Shown here: one piece after another, positions 10,753-19,230 of the stretch
How the letters are laid out: each line of letters begins with the position of its first letter
Numbering within the stretch: the stretch's first letter is position 1
DNA from: Nitrosomonas sp. sh817
GTDB taxonomy: Bacteria; Pseudomonadota; Gammaproteobacteria; Burkholderiales; Nitrosomonadaceae
DNA: 64,000 nt
Reading direction: 5' to 3'
Assembly (NCBI RefSeq): GCF_030908545.1
Contig: NZ_CP133083.1
Span: 1 to 64,000 of the forward strand
Made by a program: the position numbers and the translations under genes
Notes under the pieces: model-generated
What the model was told of the DNA's origin: nothing
Seen by the model: only the letters and a program-made list of their open reading frames with translations
Database searches by the model: none

Positions 10753-11772
10753 ATGACAAATTTTCAAAAGCCTGGAAACCCGCCAGGAATCTTGCAGGAA
10801 TCCGGCGACCCATCGCGCGGTTCAAATCCGCGATATTTATCGGCAGATTCTTTGCAATCTTTGCAGTTAAATCCCCGCGAAATCGCCGCCAGCATCGAAC
10901 ATTTATTGCTGGGGCAAAAGCGGCAGCAAGCCTGGAATGCACCCAAAGCGGTGATTACTCCGCCGGATGGCCGCTACATGATGGCGACGCTGGCGGCTGC
11001 GGACGATCCGCCGTTTCTCGCCGTCAAAGCATTGGTTTTGAATCCGGATAACCCGCAACATGGCTTACCTAGCATCAATTCGCTGGTGACGTTGCTCGAT
11101 AGCCGCAGCGGCTTGCCGCTGGCGGTGATCGACGGCAATTGGATCACCGCGGTGCGCACCGCCGGTTTGAGCGCGGTTGCGGCGAAGCGGCTGGCTCGTC
11201 CGGATGCTTCGATCGCGGCATTCATCGGCTGCGGCGTGCAGGCGCGTAGTCATTTGCAAGCGTTTGCCGCATTATTTCCGCTCACCGGTGTTCGCGCCTA
11301 CGCGCGCGGTCCGAGCCGCGATAGCTTTTGCCAAACCGCTGAAAACATGAGGTTAACCGCCATCGCTTGTCAAACAGCCGAGGAAGCGATCCGCGACGCG
11401 GATTTGATCGTCACTTCGGTGACATTATCGCCGCAATTGGTACCGTTTCTCGATGCGCATTGGTTGAAACCCGGCGCGTTTGTGACCATGACCGATCTGG
11501 CGGCGTCGTGGTTGCGGGAAAGCATGTTCGTGCTGGATCGCATTATCGTCGACGATCTGGAGCAGGAATCCCGTATGCCCAAGCCGCTGGCCGATCCGGC
11601 GCTGGTGCGCGGCGACCTGACGGGTTTGGTGACGGGCGAGGCGCTTGGCCGCCAGAGCGCCGGAGAAAGAACAGCGTTTATATTCCGCGGCCTGGCGCTG
11701 GGGGATCTGGCGGTAGCCGGATTGGCTTACCAACGTGCTTGCGAGCAGTTGCCGGATTTTCCGGCGGAATGA
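10753..11772 (+). CDS. Ornithine cyclodeaminase / mu-crystallin family dehydrogenase
   Basis: The family comprises NAD(P)-dependent enzymes such as ornithine cyclodeaminase, alanine dehydrogenase and ketimine reductase. The 339-residue protein shows the substrate-domain motifs KALVLNP and SLVTLLDSRSGLPLAVIDG, then WITAVRTAGLSAVAAKRLARP and the Rossmann motif FIGCGVQARSHLQAF at about residue 155. Specific substrate cannot be read from sequence. The first 25 residues are Pro/Gly-rich and unusual; an internal start is possible. It starts 75 bases from typA on the opposite strand, so the two genes share a divergent promoter region. Confidence 0.85.
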   Translation: MTNFQKPGNPPGILQESGDPSRGSNPRYLSADSLQSLQLNPREIAASIEHLLLGQKRQQAWNAPKAVITPPDGRYMMATLAAADDPPFLAVKALVLNPDNPQHGLPSINSLVTLLDSRSGLPLAVIDGNWITAVRTAGLSAVAAKRLARPDASIAAFIGCGVQARSHLQAFAALFPLTGVRAYARGPSRDSFCQTAENMRLTAIACQTAEEAIRDADLIVTSVTLSPQLVPFLDAHWLKPGAFVTMTDLAASWLRESMFVLDRIIVDDLEQESRMPKPLADPALVRGDLTGLVTGEALGRQSAGERTAFIFRGLALGDLAVAGLAYQRACEQLPDFPAE

Positions 11773-11787
11773 TCATTCAGCAGTTAA

Positions 11788-11985
11788 TTATTCCTTATTG
11801 GTTTCAGCACCGGTCATCAGGAATTTAACCAGCAGTGCGAAAATCAGCGGAACCATGCTCAAGCCCGTGACCATATAATGCTCAGCGGTGAATTGGTCGC
11901 CTTCGTCCATGATGATGTAACCGAAAAAGATGGAGACCGGCGTGATAATTGCCAGCACGATGACCAGTCTGAATAATCCTTTCAT
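11788..11985 (-). CDS. Small two-helix membrane protein
   Basis: A 65-residue protein with two hydrophobic segments (residues about 4-25 and 39-58) joined by an acidic loop (DEGDQFTAEHY). No family recognised. The start is supported by AAAGGA eight bases upstream of ATG 11985. It converges with the cyclodeaminase-like gene, 15 bases apart end to end. Function unknown. Confidence 0.65.
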   Translation of the reverse strand: MKGLFRLVIVLAIITPVSIFFGYIIMDEGDQFTAEHYMVTGLSMVPLIFALLVKFLMTGAETNKE

Positions 11986-12114
11986 TGTTTAATCCTTTCA
12001 CACAATAATGTTTAAGTTTAAGTATAAGCTGATTGCAGCCCTGAACAAAATCACGCTTGCCCATCGAAAGGATAAGCAAGGTAAAATGAAGCCTTTGATG
12101 CCGTAATTTTACGA

Positions 12115-12438
12115 ATGGAATCCGTACTGATCATTTCTAATTTTCCCGATCATGAGAGCGCCGATGCGTTGGCGAAAGCTCTGATTGATCAGCATTTGGC
12201 GGCTTGTGTCAATCTTTTGAGCCCCTGTACTTCGGTTTACCGCTGGCAGGATACCATTGAATCCGCGGCGGAGATTCCGGTGCTGATCAAAACCCGCCGC
12301 CAGCATTATGACCGGGTTGAACAGTTGATCAAGTTGATGCATCCTTATGAACTTCCGGAAGTGATTATGGTTCCTATATTGGGCGGATTACCTGCCTATC
12401 TGCAGTGGATAACCGACGAAACTCACTTATCAGACTAG
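12115..12438 (+). CDS. cutA: Divalent-cation tolerance protein CutA
   Basis: CutA1 is a small, very stable trimeric protein linked to copper tolerance in E. coli and structurally similar to PII. The 107-residue protein has the full family pattern: A-LI-Q-LAACVN, SVYRWQDTIESAAEIPVLIKT, and HPYELPEVIMVPI near the C-terminus. It precedes dsbD by 18 bases; the same cutA-dsbD order is known in other proteobacteria and suggests a shared transcript connecting metal stress and periplasmic thiol chemistry. Confidence 0.93.
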   Translation: MESVLIISNFPDHESADALAKALIDQHLAACVNLLSPCTSVYRWQDTIESAAEIPVLIKTRRQHYDRVEQLIKLMHPYELPEVIMVPILGGLPAYLQWITDETHLSD

Positions 12439-12456
12439 ATACTACAGAAATTACCG

Positions 12457-14391
12457 ATGCGATTAATTCACCTATTGTTACTGTTATCGTTGTTGTTTTG
12501 CGCCCCTGCATTTGCGCAGGAAAGCGGTTCTTTCAGCCTATTGCAGAAATTGCAGGGATTGGGCATCAATCTCGGGCAAAGCAATCCGCAGGAGCTGCTG
12601 CCGCCGGACGAAGCATTCAAAATATCGGTGGAAGTGCGCGATGGCCAGACGCTGATTGCTCATCTGACACCGGCCAAGGATTATTACCTGTACCGCGACA
12701 AGATTACTTTTGAGCCGAAACAGGAAGGTTTGACCGTCGAGAAGGTGACGTTACCGCCGGGTCAAATGAAAGATGACATGACCTTTGGTCAAATGGAAGT
12801 TTATTTCAACCCGATTCAAGCGGTGATTTCGTTGAAACGGGAGGATTCCGCCAGTGAACAGCCGTTGACACTGGAAGCCGGTTATCAGGGTTGTAACGAA
12901 CCGGTCGGCGTGTGTTACGCGCCGATTCATAAAGTCATTGAATTGACCCTGCCGGCGGTTACCGCGGCGATCGGCGCTGTTGCCGATGCCGTCAGTAATC
13001 CGGCAACGGCTGCACCAGCCGATGCAATCGCGGAATTGTTCCAAACGCCATCGCGCGCGCCAGCTATCGAAACCGAATCCTACAAAATCGAGCGGATGTT
13101 TGAAACCGGTGATTACTGGCTGATTCTGAGCGGATTTTTCGGCATTGGTTTGCTGTTGTCGTTTACGCCGTGCGTGTTTCCGATGTTTCCGATTTTGTCG
13201 GGGATCATTGCCAACCGTGGCAAGCATGTGACCAAGCAGCATGGTTTTATTCTGGCGCTGGCGTATGTGCTCGGCATGGCGATTACTTATGCCATTGCCG
13301 GTGTGGCGGCCGGATTGTCGGGCGCGATGTTGTCCGCTGCGCTGCAGAATGCTTGGGTTTTAGGTTCTTTTGCGGTGATTTTCGTGGTGCTGTCGTTTTC
13401 GATGTTCGGTTTTTATGAATTGCAACTGCCGGGGTCACTGCAAACCAAATTGTCCGAGGAAGCCGGACATCTGAAAGGCGGGCACTTGACCAGCGTATTC
13501 GGCATGGGTGCGCTATCGGCCCTAATTGTCGGGCCTTGCGTTGCAGCGCCGCTGGCGGGCGCATTGCTCTATATCAGTCAGACTCGCGATGTCGTGCTGG
13601 GCGGCTCGGCATTATTTGTCATGGCGCTGGGCATGGGCGTGCCGCTGCTGTTGCTCGGCACATCGGCGGGGGCGTTGCTGCCTAAGGCGGGACCGTGGAT
13701 GGAGTCGATCAAGCGCTTTTTCGGCGTGCTGCTGTTGGCGGTTGCGCTCTGGATTGTCTCGCCGGTTATCAACGATGTCGTGTACATGTCGCTTTGGGCG
13801 GCGTTGCTGATCATATCCGCTATCTACTTGCATGCGATCGATCCTTTGCCGGAGCGGGCGACGGGGCTGCAGAAATTCCTTAAAGGTATTGGTGTGATCG
13901 CATTGCTGATCGGTGTGGCGATGTTGGCCGGTGTTTTATCTGGCAGCCGCGATGTGCTGCAGCCGCTCTCCAAATTCGGTATCGCCAATAGCAGCGTGAA
14001 TACCGCGGAATTGACAGCCGCCGGACACCCGTCGTTGCCGTTTCAGCGGGTAAAAAACCTCGGGGAACTCGATGAGCAAATTAAACGTTCCAAGGACAAA
14101 TACGTCATGGTGCGGTTTCATGCCGATTGGTGTGTTTCTTGCAAGGAAATGGATCGCTTCACCTTTTCCGATGCCAAAGTGCAAGCCCGATTGAAAGACG
14201 TGGTGCTGCTGGAAGTCGACGTGACCGGCGGGACACCGGATGATACCGCGCTGCTCAAACGCTTTAAGCTGTTCGGGCCGCCGGGTATTTTATTTATTGA
14301 TCGTCAAGGCCGCGATGTACCGGACATCAAAGTCATTGGATTCCTCAACCATAACGATTTCCTGACGGTGCTGAATGCGGTGCTGATTTGA
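12457..14391 (+). CDS. dsbD: Thiol:disulfide interchange protein DsbD
   Basis: DsbD passes electrons from cytoplasmic thioredoxin across the inner membrane to periplasmic DsbC/CcmG-type proteins. All three redox modules are present in 644 residues: signal peptide (cleavage near AFA-QES); alpha domain with C146 and C153; eight-helix membrane domain with redox cysteines C239 (FTPCVFPMFP) and C361 (GPCVAAPL); and a C-terminal thioredoxin domain with W-C559-VS-C562-K. Length and order are normal. It lies 18 bases after cutA and 62 bases before a TlpA-like thioredoxin, a likely redox partner. Confidence 0.96.
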   Translation: MRLIHLLLLLSLLFCAPAFAQESGSFSLLQKLQGLGINLGQSNPQELLPPDEAFKISVEVRDGQTLIAHLTPAKDYYLYRDKITFEPKQEGLTVEKVTLPPGQMKDDMTFGQMEVYFNPIQAVISLKREDSASEQPLTLEAGYQGCNEPVGVCYAPIHKVIELTLPAVTAAIGAVADAVSNPATAAPADAIAELFQTPSRAPAIETESYKIERMFETGDYWLILSGFFGIGLLLSFTPCVFPMFPILSGIIANRGKHVTKQHGFILALAYVLGMAITYAIAGVAAGLSGAMLSAALQNAWVLGSFAVIFVVLSFSMFGFYELQLPGSLQTKLSEEAGHLKGGHLTSVFGMGALSALIVGPCVAAPLAGALLYISQTRDVVLGGSALFVMALGMGVPLLLLGTSAGALLPKAGPWMESIKRFFGVLLLAVALWIVSPVINDVVYMSLWAALLIISAIYLHAIDPLPERATGLQKFLKGIGVIALLIGVAMLAGVLSGSRDVLQPLSKFGIANSSVNTAELTAAGHPSLPFQRVKNLGELDEQIKRSKDKYVMVRFHADWCVSCKEMDRFTFSDAKVQARLKDVVLLEVDVTGGTPDDTALLKRFKLFGPPGILFIDRQGRDVPDIKVIGFLNHNDFLTVLNAVLI

Positions 14392-14453
14392 GGAATATTC
14401 ATACCGGATTGCAAGCCGCAATTCAGGAATAAAAATAATTTTAGGATGGGTCG

Positions 14454-15038
14454 ATGTCAAAATTTAAGCAAATTTTTTTGTATTTTTGTGTAGCTGTCAT
14501 TGCACTGGGCGCGGGTTCGTTTTTTCGTTCATTGTTGTCGGATATTTATCAAACGGAATTAACCAGTGAGGAAAGTCAGCAAGGCGCCAAAGCGATTCTT
14601 GAAGCCAGTTTGCCCGATTTGCAAGGAGATGATCAGGCGGTCTCGCAATGGCTTGGCAAGGTCATGGTGGTAAATTTCTGGGCGACTTGGTGTACGCCCT
14701 GCCGTGAGGAAATCCCGGAGTTTATCGAAGCGCAGAACAAATACGGGGATCAAGGATTGATCTTTGTCGGCATCGCGATTGACCAGCCCGATAAAGTGAA
14801 AATGTTCAGCCAGGAGTTCGGTATCAATTATCCGGTTCTGATCGGAAGTTTTAATACCTGGTCGTTGCTCGAAGCCGCCGGAAACCGTATGTCCGCACTT
14901 CCTTATACGGTCGTTTTAAACCGTTCGGGTGAAATTGTTGACACCTATTTAGGCCGCGTGAATTTGAAAAAACTGGAAAAACTGGTTGAGCCGCTGTTGA
15001 AACAACAACCCGCACCCGAGCAACCGGCGCAGTCTTAA
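14454..15038 (+). CDS. TlpA/ResA-like membrane-anchored thioredoxin
   Basis: A 194-residue protein with one N-terminal hydrophobic helix (residues 5-25) as signal anchor, then a TlpA-like thioredoxin fold on the periplasmic side with the active site W-C80-TP-C83 and the cis-Pro region (MSALPYTVVLNRSG). Members of this family reduce apocytochromes or copper-site proteins. Position directly after dsbD suggests DsbD keeps it reduced. The Pro/Gln-rich C-terminal tail is short and of no known role. Confidence 0.9.
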   Translation: MSKFKQIFLYFCVAVIALGAGSFFRSLLSDIYQTELTSEESQQGAKAILEASLPDLQGDDQAVSQWLGKVMVVNFWATWCTPCREEIPEFIEAQNKYGDQGLIFVGIAIDQPDKVKMFSQEFGINYPVLIGSFNTWSLLEAAGNRMSALPYTVVLNRSGEIVDTYLGRVNLKKLEKLVEPLLKQQPAPEQPAQS

Positions 15039-15322
15039 ACAAGAAGCTGTTGCGGTCAAGGGGAATGCGTTGTAATCATTGCCTCTGTTGGAACGAATCA
15101 TGTAATATGGTTAACAGGAATGGAATGCTTTGAATGTTTGCATACCTGCGAGCTACTCTGTCCATGCAAGACCTCGCGCATTCTGATGTTTGCGAATACT
15201 TACCGGATAATTCAAAAGCGTTTGATTTTGATCGAATAAGTTACTGAAGGTAGGAAAGCAAGGGTTTTATATCGCAATGTGATGGGGTTATTTTTCCGGT
15301 AATTATTTGGGAGAACCTTATC

Positions 15323-15658
15323 ATGACACAGCTCACAGCAAATCATCGTTTCATCGTTTTATTCTTGTCGCTGCAAGTATTTTTTTCCTCCGGTTGCGCA
15401 TCCACTCCGAAATATGAGGGCAGCCGCGAGCAATTCGGCGATATCGTCATTACCGCCAAGGTGCACGAAGCCATTATCGACGAACTGTCCTTAAGACCTT
15501 TCGATATCAATGTCAGAACCATCAAAGGCGTCGTGGAATTGAGCGGCTTTGTCAATTCCAGAGAGGATATGGATAAAGCCATCGCCATTGCGCGCAAGGT
15601 CGATGGTATCAAGCTGATCAAAAACGATATGCGGACATATGGGACCGGTGATTATTGA
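15323..15658 (+). CDS. BON-domain lipoprotein
   Basis: A 111-residue protein with a lipoprotein signal (lipobox SSGC at about residue 25) and one BON domain (about 42-108: ITAKVHEAIIDE, FDINVRTIKGVVELSGFVNSREDMDKAI, V-GI-LIKNDM). BON proteins bind membranes and are often OsmY-like envelope stress proteins. GGGAGAACC precedes the ATG. Its stop overlaps the next gene by four bases, implying coupling. Placed ahead of the sucrose genes, a role in osmotic or envelope stress is plausible but unproven. Confidence 0.85.
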   Translation: MTQLTANHRFIVLFLSLQVFFSSGCASTPKYEGSREQFGDIVITAKVHEAIIDELSLRPFDINVRTIKGVVELSGFVNSREDMDKAIAIARKVDGIKLIKNDMRTYGTGDY

Positions 15659-16062
15659 TCAACGGTCAGACTGCAAAACGGGCGGATGAAGTGACGCCCG
15701 ATCATGTTTTGATAGCGCATTTTCTGTACGTGTTGTTTGTCGCCGGGAGTTTGCCGGTCATCTGGATTGGCGCCTGGCTGAAGTTCCGGTTTGTGGCAAA
15801 TCCCTGGTTTCGTTATCTGCATCTTGCCGCTATTTTATTGGTTGTGGCCGAGTCGTTGCTTGGCATTGCTTGCCCGCTAACTGTTTGGGAAAACAACTTG
15901 CGTCAAATCGAGACAGAAGCCGGTTTCATTCAGTACTGGCTTCATCTCATCATTTTTTATCAGGTGCCCGAAACGGTGCTGACCGCGGTTTATATCGCTT
16001 TTGCCGCTTTGGTGGCGATGACTTTCAAATGGGTTCCGCCGAGACGCAATAACAATAATTAG
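15655..16062 (+). CDS. DUF2784 membrane protein
   Basis: A 135-residue integral membrane protein with about four helices and the DUF2784 hallmarks: H near the first helix (HFLYVLFVAGSLPVIWIG), a central HLAAILLVVAESLLGIACPLTVWE and YWLHLIIFYQVPETVLTAVY. Function of the family is unknown. The frame starts with TTG at 15655 overlapping the BON stop (TTGA); a GTG 12 codons later is the alternative. Co-transcribed with the BON lipoprotein gene. Confidence 0.8.
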   Translation: MINGQTAKRADEVTPDHVLIAHFLYVLFVAGSLPVIWIGAWLKFRFVANPWFRYLHLAAILLVVAESLLGIACPLTVWENNLRQIETEAGFIQYWLHLIIFYQVPETVLTAVYIAFAALVAMTFKWVPPRRNNNN

Positions 16063-16132
16063 CCTCTGATACCTGGTATTGATTGTCAATTCGATAGTTA
16101 AAAAACTTAATCTGACCGGATTAATCATATCT

Positions 16133-17047
16133 ATGACATCTATTCAAGCAGAAACAGTTTTATTGTTCGGTGAAGTGCTGGCAGATATATTCGATGACCG
16201 GAAAGTATTTGGAGGTGCGCCGTTCAATGTCGCACGCCACCTGCAAGCATTTGGATTGCATCCAGTACTGATAACGCGCATTGGAAACGACGAGCTTCGC
16301 CGTGAATTACTTGCGGTGATAAAGGATGCCGGTATGGATGATGTCGGTATACAGCTTGATGTTTCTCATCCGACTGGTCAAGTGATGGTACACATGGAAG
16401 GACGCAAACACCGCTTTGAAATTCTGCCGGAACAAGCGTATGACTACATCCATGCGGGCATAACGCATATGATTACCTTGGCTGTGCGTCCGCAACTGAT
16501 ATATTTTGGCACCTTGGCCCAGCGCAGCGCAAAATCCGCCCAGGCCTTGGGCGCGTTGATCCGCAGCAGCAACGCGCCGCGTTTACTGGATATCAATTTA
16601 CGGAAACCTTGGTATGACGCACCTACGATAGAGCGTTCTCTGAGACGTGCAAACCTGCTAAAAATAAATCTGGAAGAGATGGAGATACTGACATCTCTAT
16701 TCCGGTTATCCAGTAAAAATCCAATACAAAATGCTGATGCATTGATTAGATGTTTTGGTCTGGACAGCGTTTTGGTTACATGTGGCGAACAAGGCGCTTG
16801 GCAACTCGACAACGAAGGTAAGATAGAAAGTGTCGAAGGATCCGCATCTTCACAACCACTGGTGGATACGGTCGGTGCGGGGGATGGTTTTGCCGCTGTT
16901 TACATCCTGGGCATATTACGCGGTTGGCCGGCTACGCTTGCCTTATCGCGCGCCAATATCTTTGCTGCTGCTTTGTGCGAAATTCGAGGAGCGATTCCGG
17001 ATTCTCCAGATTTTTACGAACCGTTCATAAGGGATTGGAAGATATGA
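16133..17047 (+). CDS. PfkB-family sugar kinase, probably fructokinase
   Basis: Ribokinase-fold kinase of about 304 residues from ATG 16133; an upstream in-frame TTG at 16079 would add 18 residues. Signatures: LFGEVLADIF at the start, GGAPFNVARHLQAFG, and the C-terminal ATP/catalytic motif DTVGAGDGFAAVYILG with the Asp base. Its stop overlaps the sucrose-phosphate synthase ATG by four bases (ATGA). In the known methylotroph and Nitrosomonas sucrose clusters a fructokinase accompanies sps and amylosucrase, recovering the fructose released by amylosucrase as fructose-6-phosphate. Fructose as substrate is inferred from that context. Confidence 0.88.
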   Translation: MTSIQAETVLLFGEVLADIFDDRKVFGGAPFNVARHLQAFGLHPVLITRIGNDELRRELLAVIKDAGMDDVGIQLDVSHPTGQVMVHMEGRKHRFEILPEQAYDYIHAGITHMITLAVRPQLIYFGTLAQRSAKSAQALGALIRSSNAPRLLDINLRKPWYDAPTIERSLRRANLLKINLEEMEILTSLFRLSSKNPIQNADALIRCFGLDSVLVTCGEQGAWQLDNEGKIESVEGSASSQPLVDTVGAGDGFAAVYILGILRGWPATLALSRANIFAAALCEIRGAIPDSPDFYEPFIRDWKI

Positions 17048-19212
17048 CGATGGATCTGATCAATAACGAAAATCCATTGTACATTTTGATGATCAGTCCG
17101 CACGGCTTGATCAGAGGAAATAACATGGAGTTGGGGCGCGATGCCGATACTGGCGGACAAACTACCTATGTGGTGGAGCTAATACGTGCTTTGGCGCGCC
17201 ATTGCGATGTCGGACAAGTTGATTTGTTGACGCGGCTGATTGATGATCCCGCGGTATCTCCGGATTATTCCCAACCCATCGAAGAAGTTAGTAACGGCGC
17301 GCGTATTCTGCGTCTGCCTTTCGGTCCATCGCATTACATACGCAAGGAATTGCTGTGGCCTCATCTCGATCAACTGGTGGATCGCAGCTTGCATTTTTTG
17401 CGTCAGCAGGGACGATTGCCGGATCTGATACACACACATTACGCCGATGCAGGTTATGTAGGACAACAGCTATCACTGCTCCTTGGCATACCTCAGGTGC
17501 ACACGGGGCACTCACTGGGACGCCCAAAGCAATCGCGCTTGCTGGCAAGTGGCCGGAAAAAACACGCGATTGAACGTCAGTTCAATTTCGAACGCCGTAT
17601 CGCGGTAGAAGAGGATTTGCTGGTAAGCGTTAACATGGTAGTCACCAGTACGCGGCAAGAGGTTACCGAACAATATGGCATGTATCATAATCATGAACGC
17701 AGCCGCTTTGTCGTGATTCCGCCGGGAACCGACATTGCGCGCTTCTCGCCGCCGGGACGTAAAAAAATTAATCCTAATGTCATGCAAATGGTAGATAAAT
17801 TTCTATCGGATCCGGCCAAACCGATAATACTCGCAATTTGCCGCCCTTCCATTCACAAGAATCTGAAGGGTCTGATTGAAGCATATGGAGGCAATCCTGA
17901 GCTACAGAAAATAGCCAATCTGGTTATCGTCTCTGGCAATCGTGACGACATTCGTGAGCTGGATGAGGCTTCGCAGAAAGTACTGAGGGAGCTGTTGTTG
18001 GATATAGATCGTTATGATTTATGGGGGTGCGTGGCGATACCCAAGCACCATGCTGCCGAAGATGTGCCAGAGCTATATCGTCTGGCTGCGCGCCGCCGCG
18101 GTGTATTTGTCAATCCGGCGCTAACTGAACCATTCGGCTTGACTTTGATTGAAACCGCTGCAAGCGGTTTGCCATTTGTCGCAACCGAAGATGGCGGGCC
18201 GCGGGATATTCTGGGGAATTGTCGTAATGGTTTGCTGGTGAATCCGTTGGATCCGGTTGCTATTGCTGCGGCATTATCCAACGTATTATCGGACAAGCAG
18301 CAATGGCGGATGTGGTCGAAGAATGGCGTTATAGGCGCACGCCGCCACTATAGTTGGGATGCTCACGTAAGCAAATATATGAAGGAAGTACGCAGACTTC
18401 TGCGGCGTGATCGCAAGCGCATGCGGCGTCAGATTTCATTCGCACTGCAAGACGGCAAGTCACCGATGCCGCTGGCCCGAAGGGCCTTGGTCAGCGATAT
18501 AGACAACACTTTGCTGGGGAACAAGGAAGGATTGCAACAGTTGATTAGCTGGCTAAAAAAACATGCAGGATCAGTAGTTTTTGGTGTCGCCACCGGCCGC
18601 TCTCTGGAAAGTGCAGTGAAAGTTCTCAAAAATGCACGGGTTCCAATTCCAAATGTACTAATCACTTCAGTTGGGAGCGAAATCAATTATGGCCCGAGGC
18701 TACAACCGGATGTCGGTTGGGCCAACCGCATTGCCCATCTATGGCGACGGGATGCACTAGAGCAAGTTTTATCCGGCCTGCCGGGGTTGACACTTCAAGC
18801 TGCTGAAAACCAGCGTAAATTCAAGCTAAGCTATAACGTGATATCCAAGAAGATGCCTTCACTGCAGGATTTATCCCGATTGTTGCGGGAACATCGTTTG
18901 CATGCGCGGCTTATCTATTCGCATGAAAAATTTTTAGACGTATTGCCGATACGTGCCTCCAAGGGGCATGCCATCCGCTATCTGGCTTGCAAGTGGGGGC
19001 TGCCCCTTGAGAATTTTCTGGTGGTAGGTGACTCCGGCAATGACAAGGAAATGCTGCTCGGTGATACGCTAGGGATAGTGGTTGGTAACTATAGCCCGGA
19101 GCTTGAGCCGCTGCGCGACATGGAACAGATCTATTTTGCGCGGGCTCACCAAGCCAACGGTATCCTGGAAGGATTGGCACATTATAACTGGCGGATTGAA
19201 GATAACCCTTAA
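17044..19212 (+). CDS. sps: Bifunctional sucrose-phosphate synthase / sucrose-6-phosphate phosphatase
   Basis: Makes sucrose-6-phosphate from UDP-glucose and fructose-6-phosphate and then removes the phosphate. Residues about 10-455 are a GT-B glycosyltransferase of the sucrose-synthase family (ISPHGLIRGNNMELGRDADTGGQ, then HTHYADAGYVG, TGHSLGRPK, and E-x7-E region NPALTEPFGLTLIE). Residues about 480-720 are a HAD phosphatase with the nucleophile motif D485-I-D487-NT and the late motif GDSGNDKEML. The ATG at 17044 overlaps the kinase stop; a longer in-frame extension into that gene is rejected. About 722 residues, as expected for fused SPS-SPP. Confidence 0.94.
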   Translation: MTMDLINNENPLYILMISPHGLIRGNNMELGRDADTGGQTTYVVELIRALARHCDVGQVDLLTRLIDDPAVSPDYSQPIEEVSNGARILRLPFGPSHYIRKELLWPHLDQLVDRSLHFLRQQGRLPDLIHTHYADAGYVGQQLSLLLGIPQVHTGHSLGRPKQSRLLASGRKKHAIERQFNFERRIAVEEDLLVSVNMVVTSTRQEVTEQYGMYHNHERSRFVVIPPGTDIARFSPPGRKKINPNVMQMVDKFLSDPAKPIILAICRPSIHKNLKGLIEAYGGNPELQKIANLVIVSGNRDDIRELDEASQKVLRELLLDIDRYDLWGCVAIPKHHAAEDVPELYRLAARRRGVFVNPALTEPFGLTLIETAASGLPFVATEDGGPRDILGNCRNGLLVNPLDPVAIAAALSNVLSDKQQWRMWSKNGVIGARRHYSWDAHVSKYMKEVRRLLRRDRKRMRRQISFALQDGKSPMPLARRALVSDIDNTLLGNKEGLQQLISWLKKHAGSVVFGVATGRSLESAVKVLKNARVPIPNVLITSVGSEINYGPRLQPDVGWANRIAHLWRRDALEQVLSGLPGLTLQAAENQRKFKLSYNVISKKMPSLQDLSRLLREHRLHARLIYSHEKFLDVLPIRASKGHAIRYLACKWGLPLENFLVVGDSGNDKEMLLGDTLGIVVGNYSPELEPLRDMEQIYFARAHQANGILEGLAHYNWRIEDNP

Positions 19213-19230
19213 TTCCAGGCGCATATACTC

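Noticed and set aside
10678..10767. N-terminal extension of TypA
   Set aside because: The extension lacks similarity and the ribosome site is placed for the ATG at 10677.
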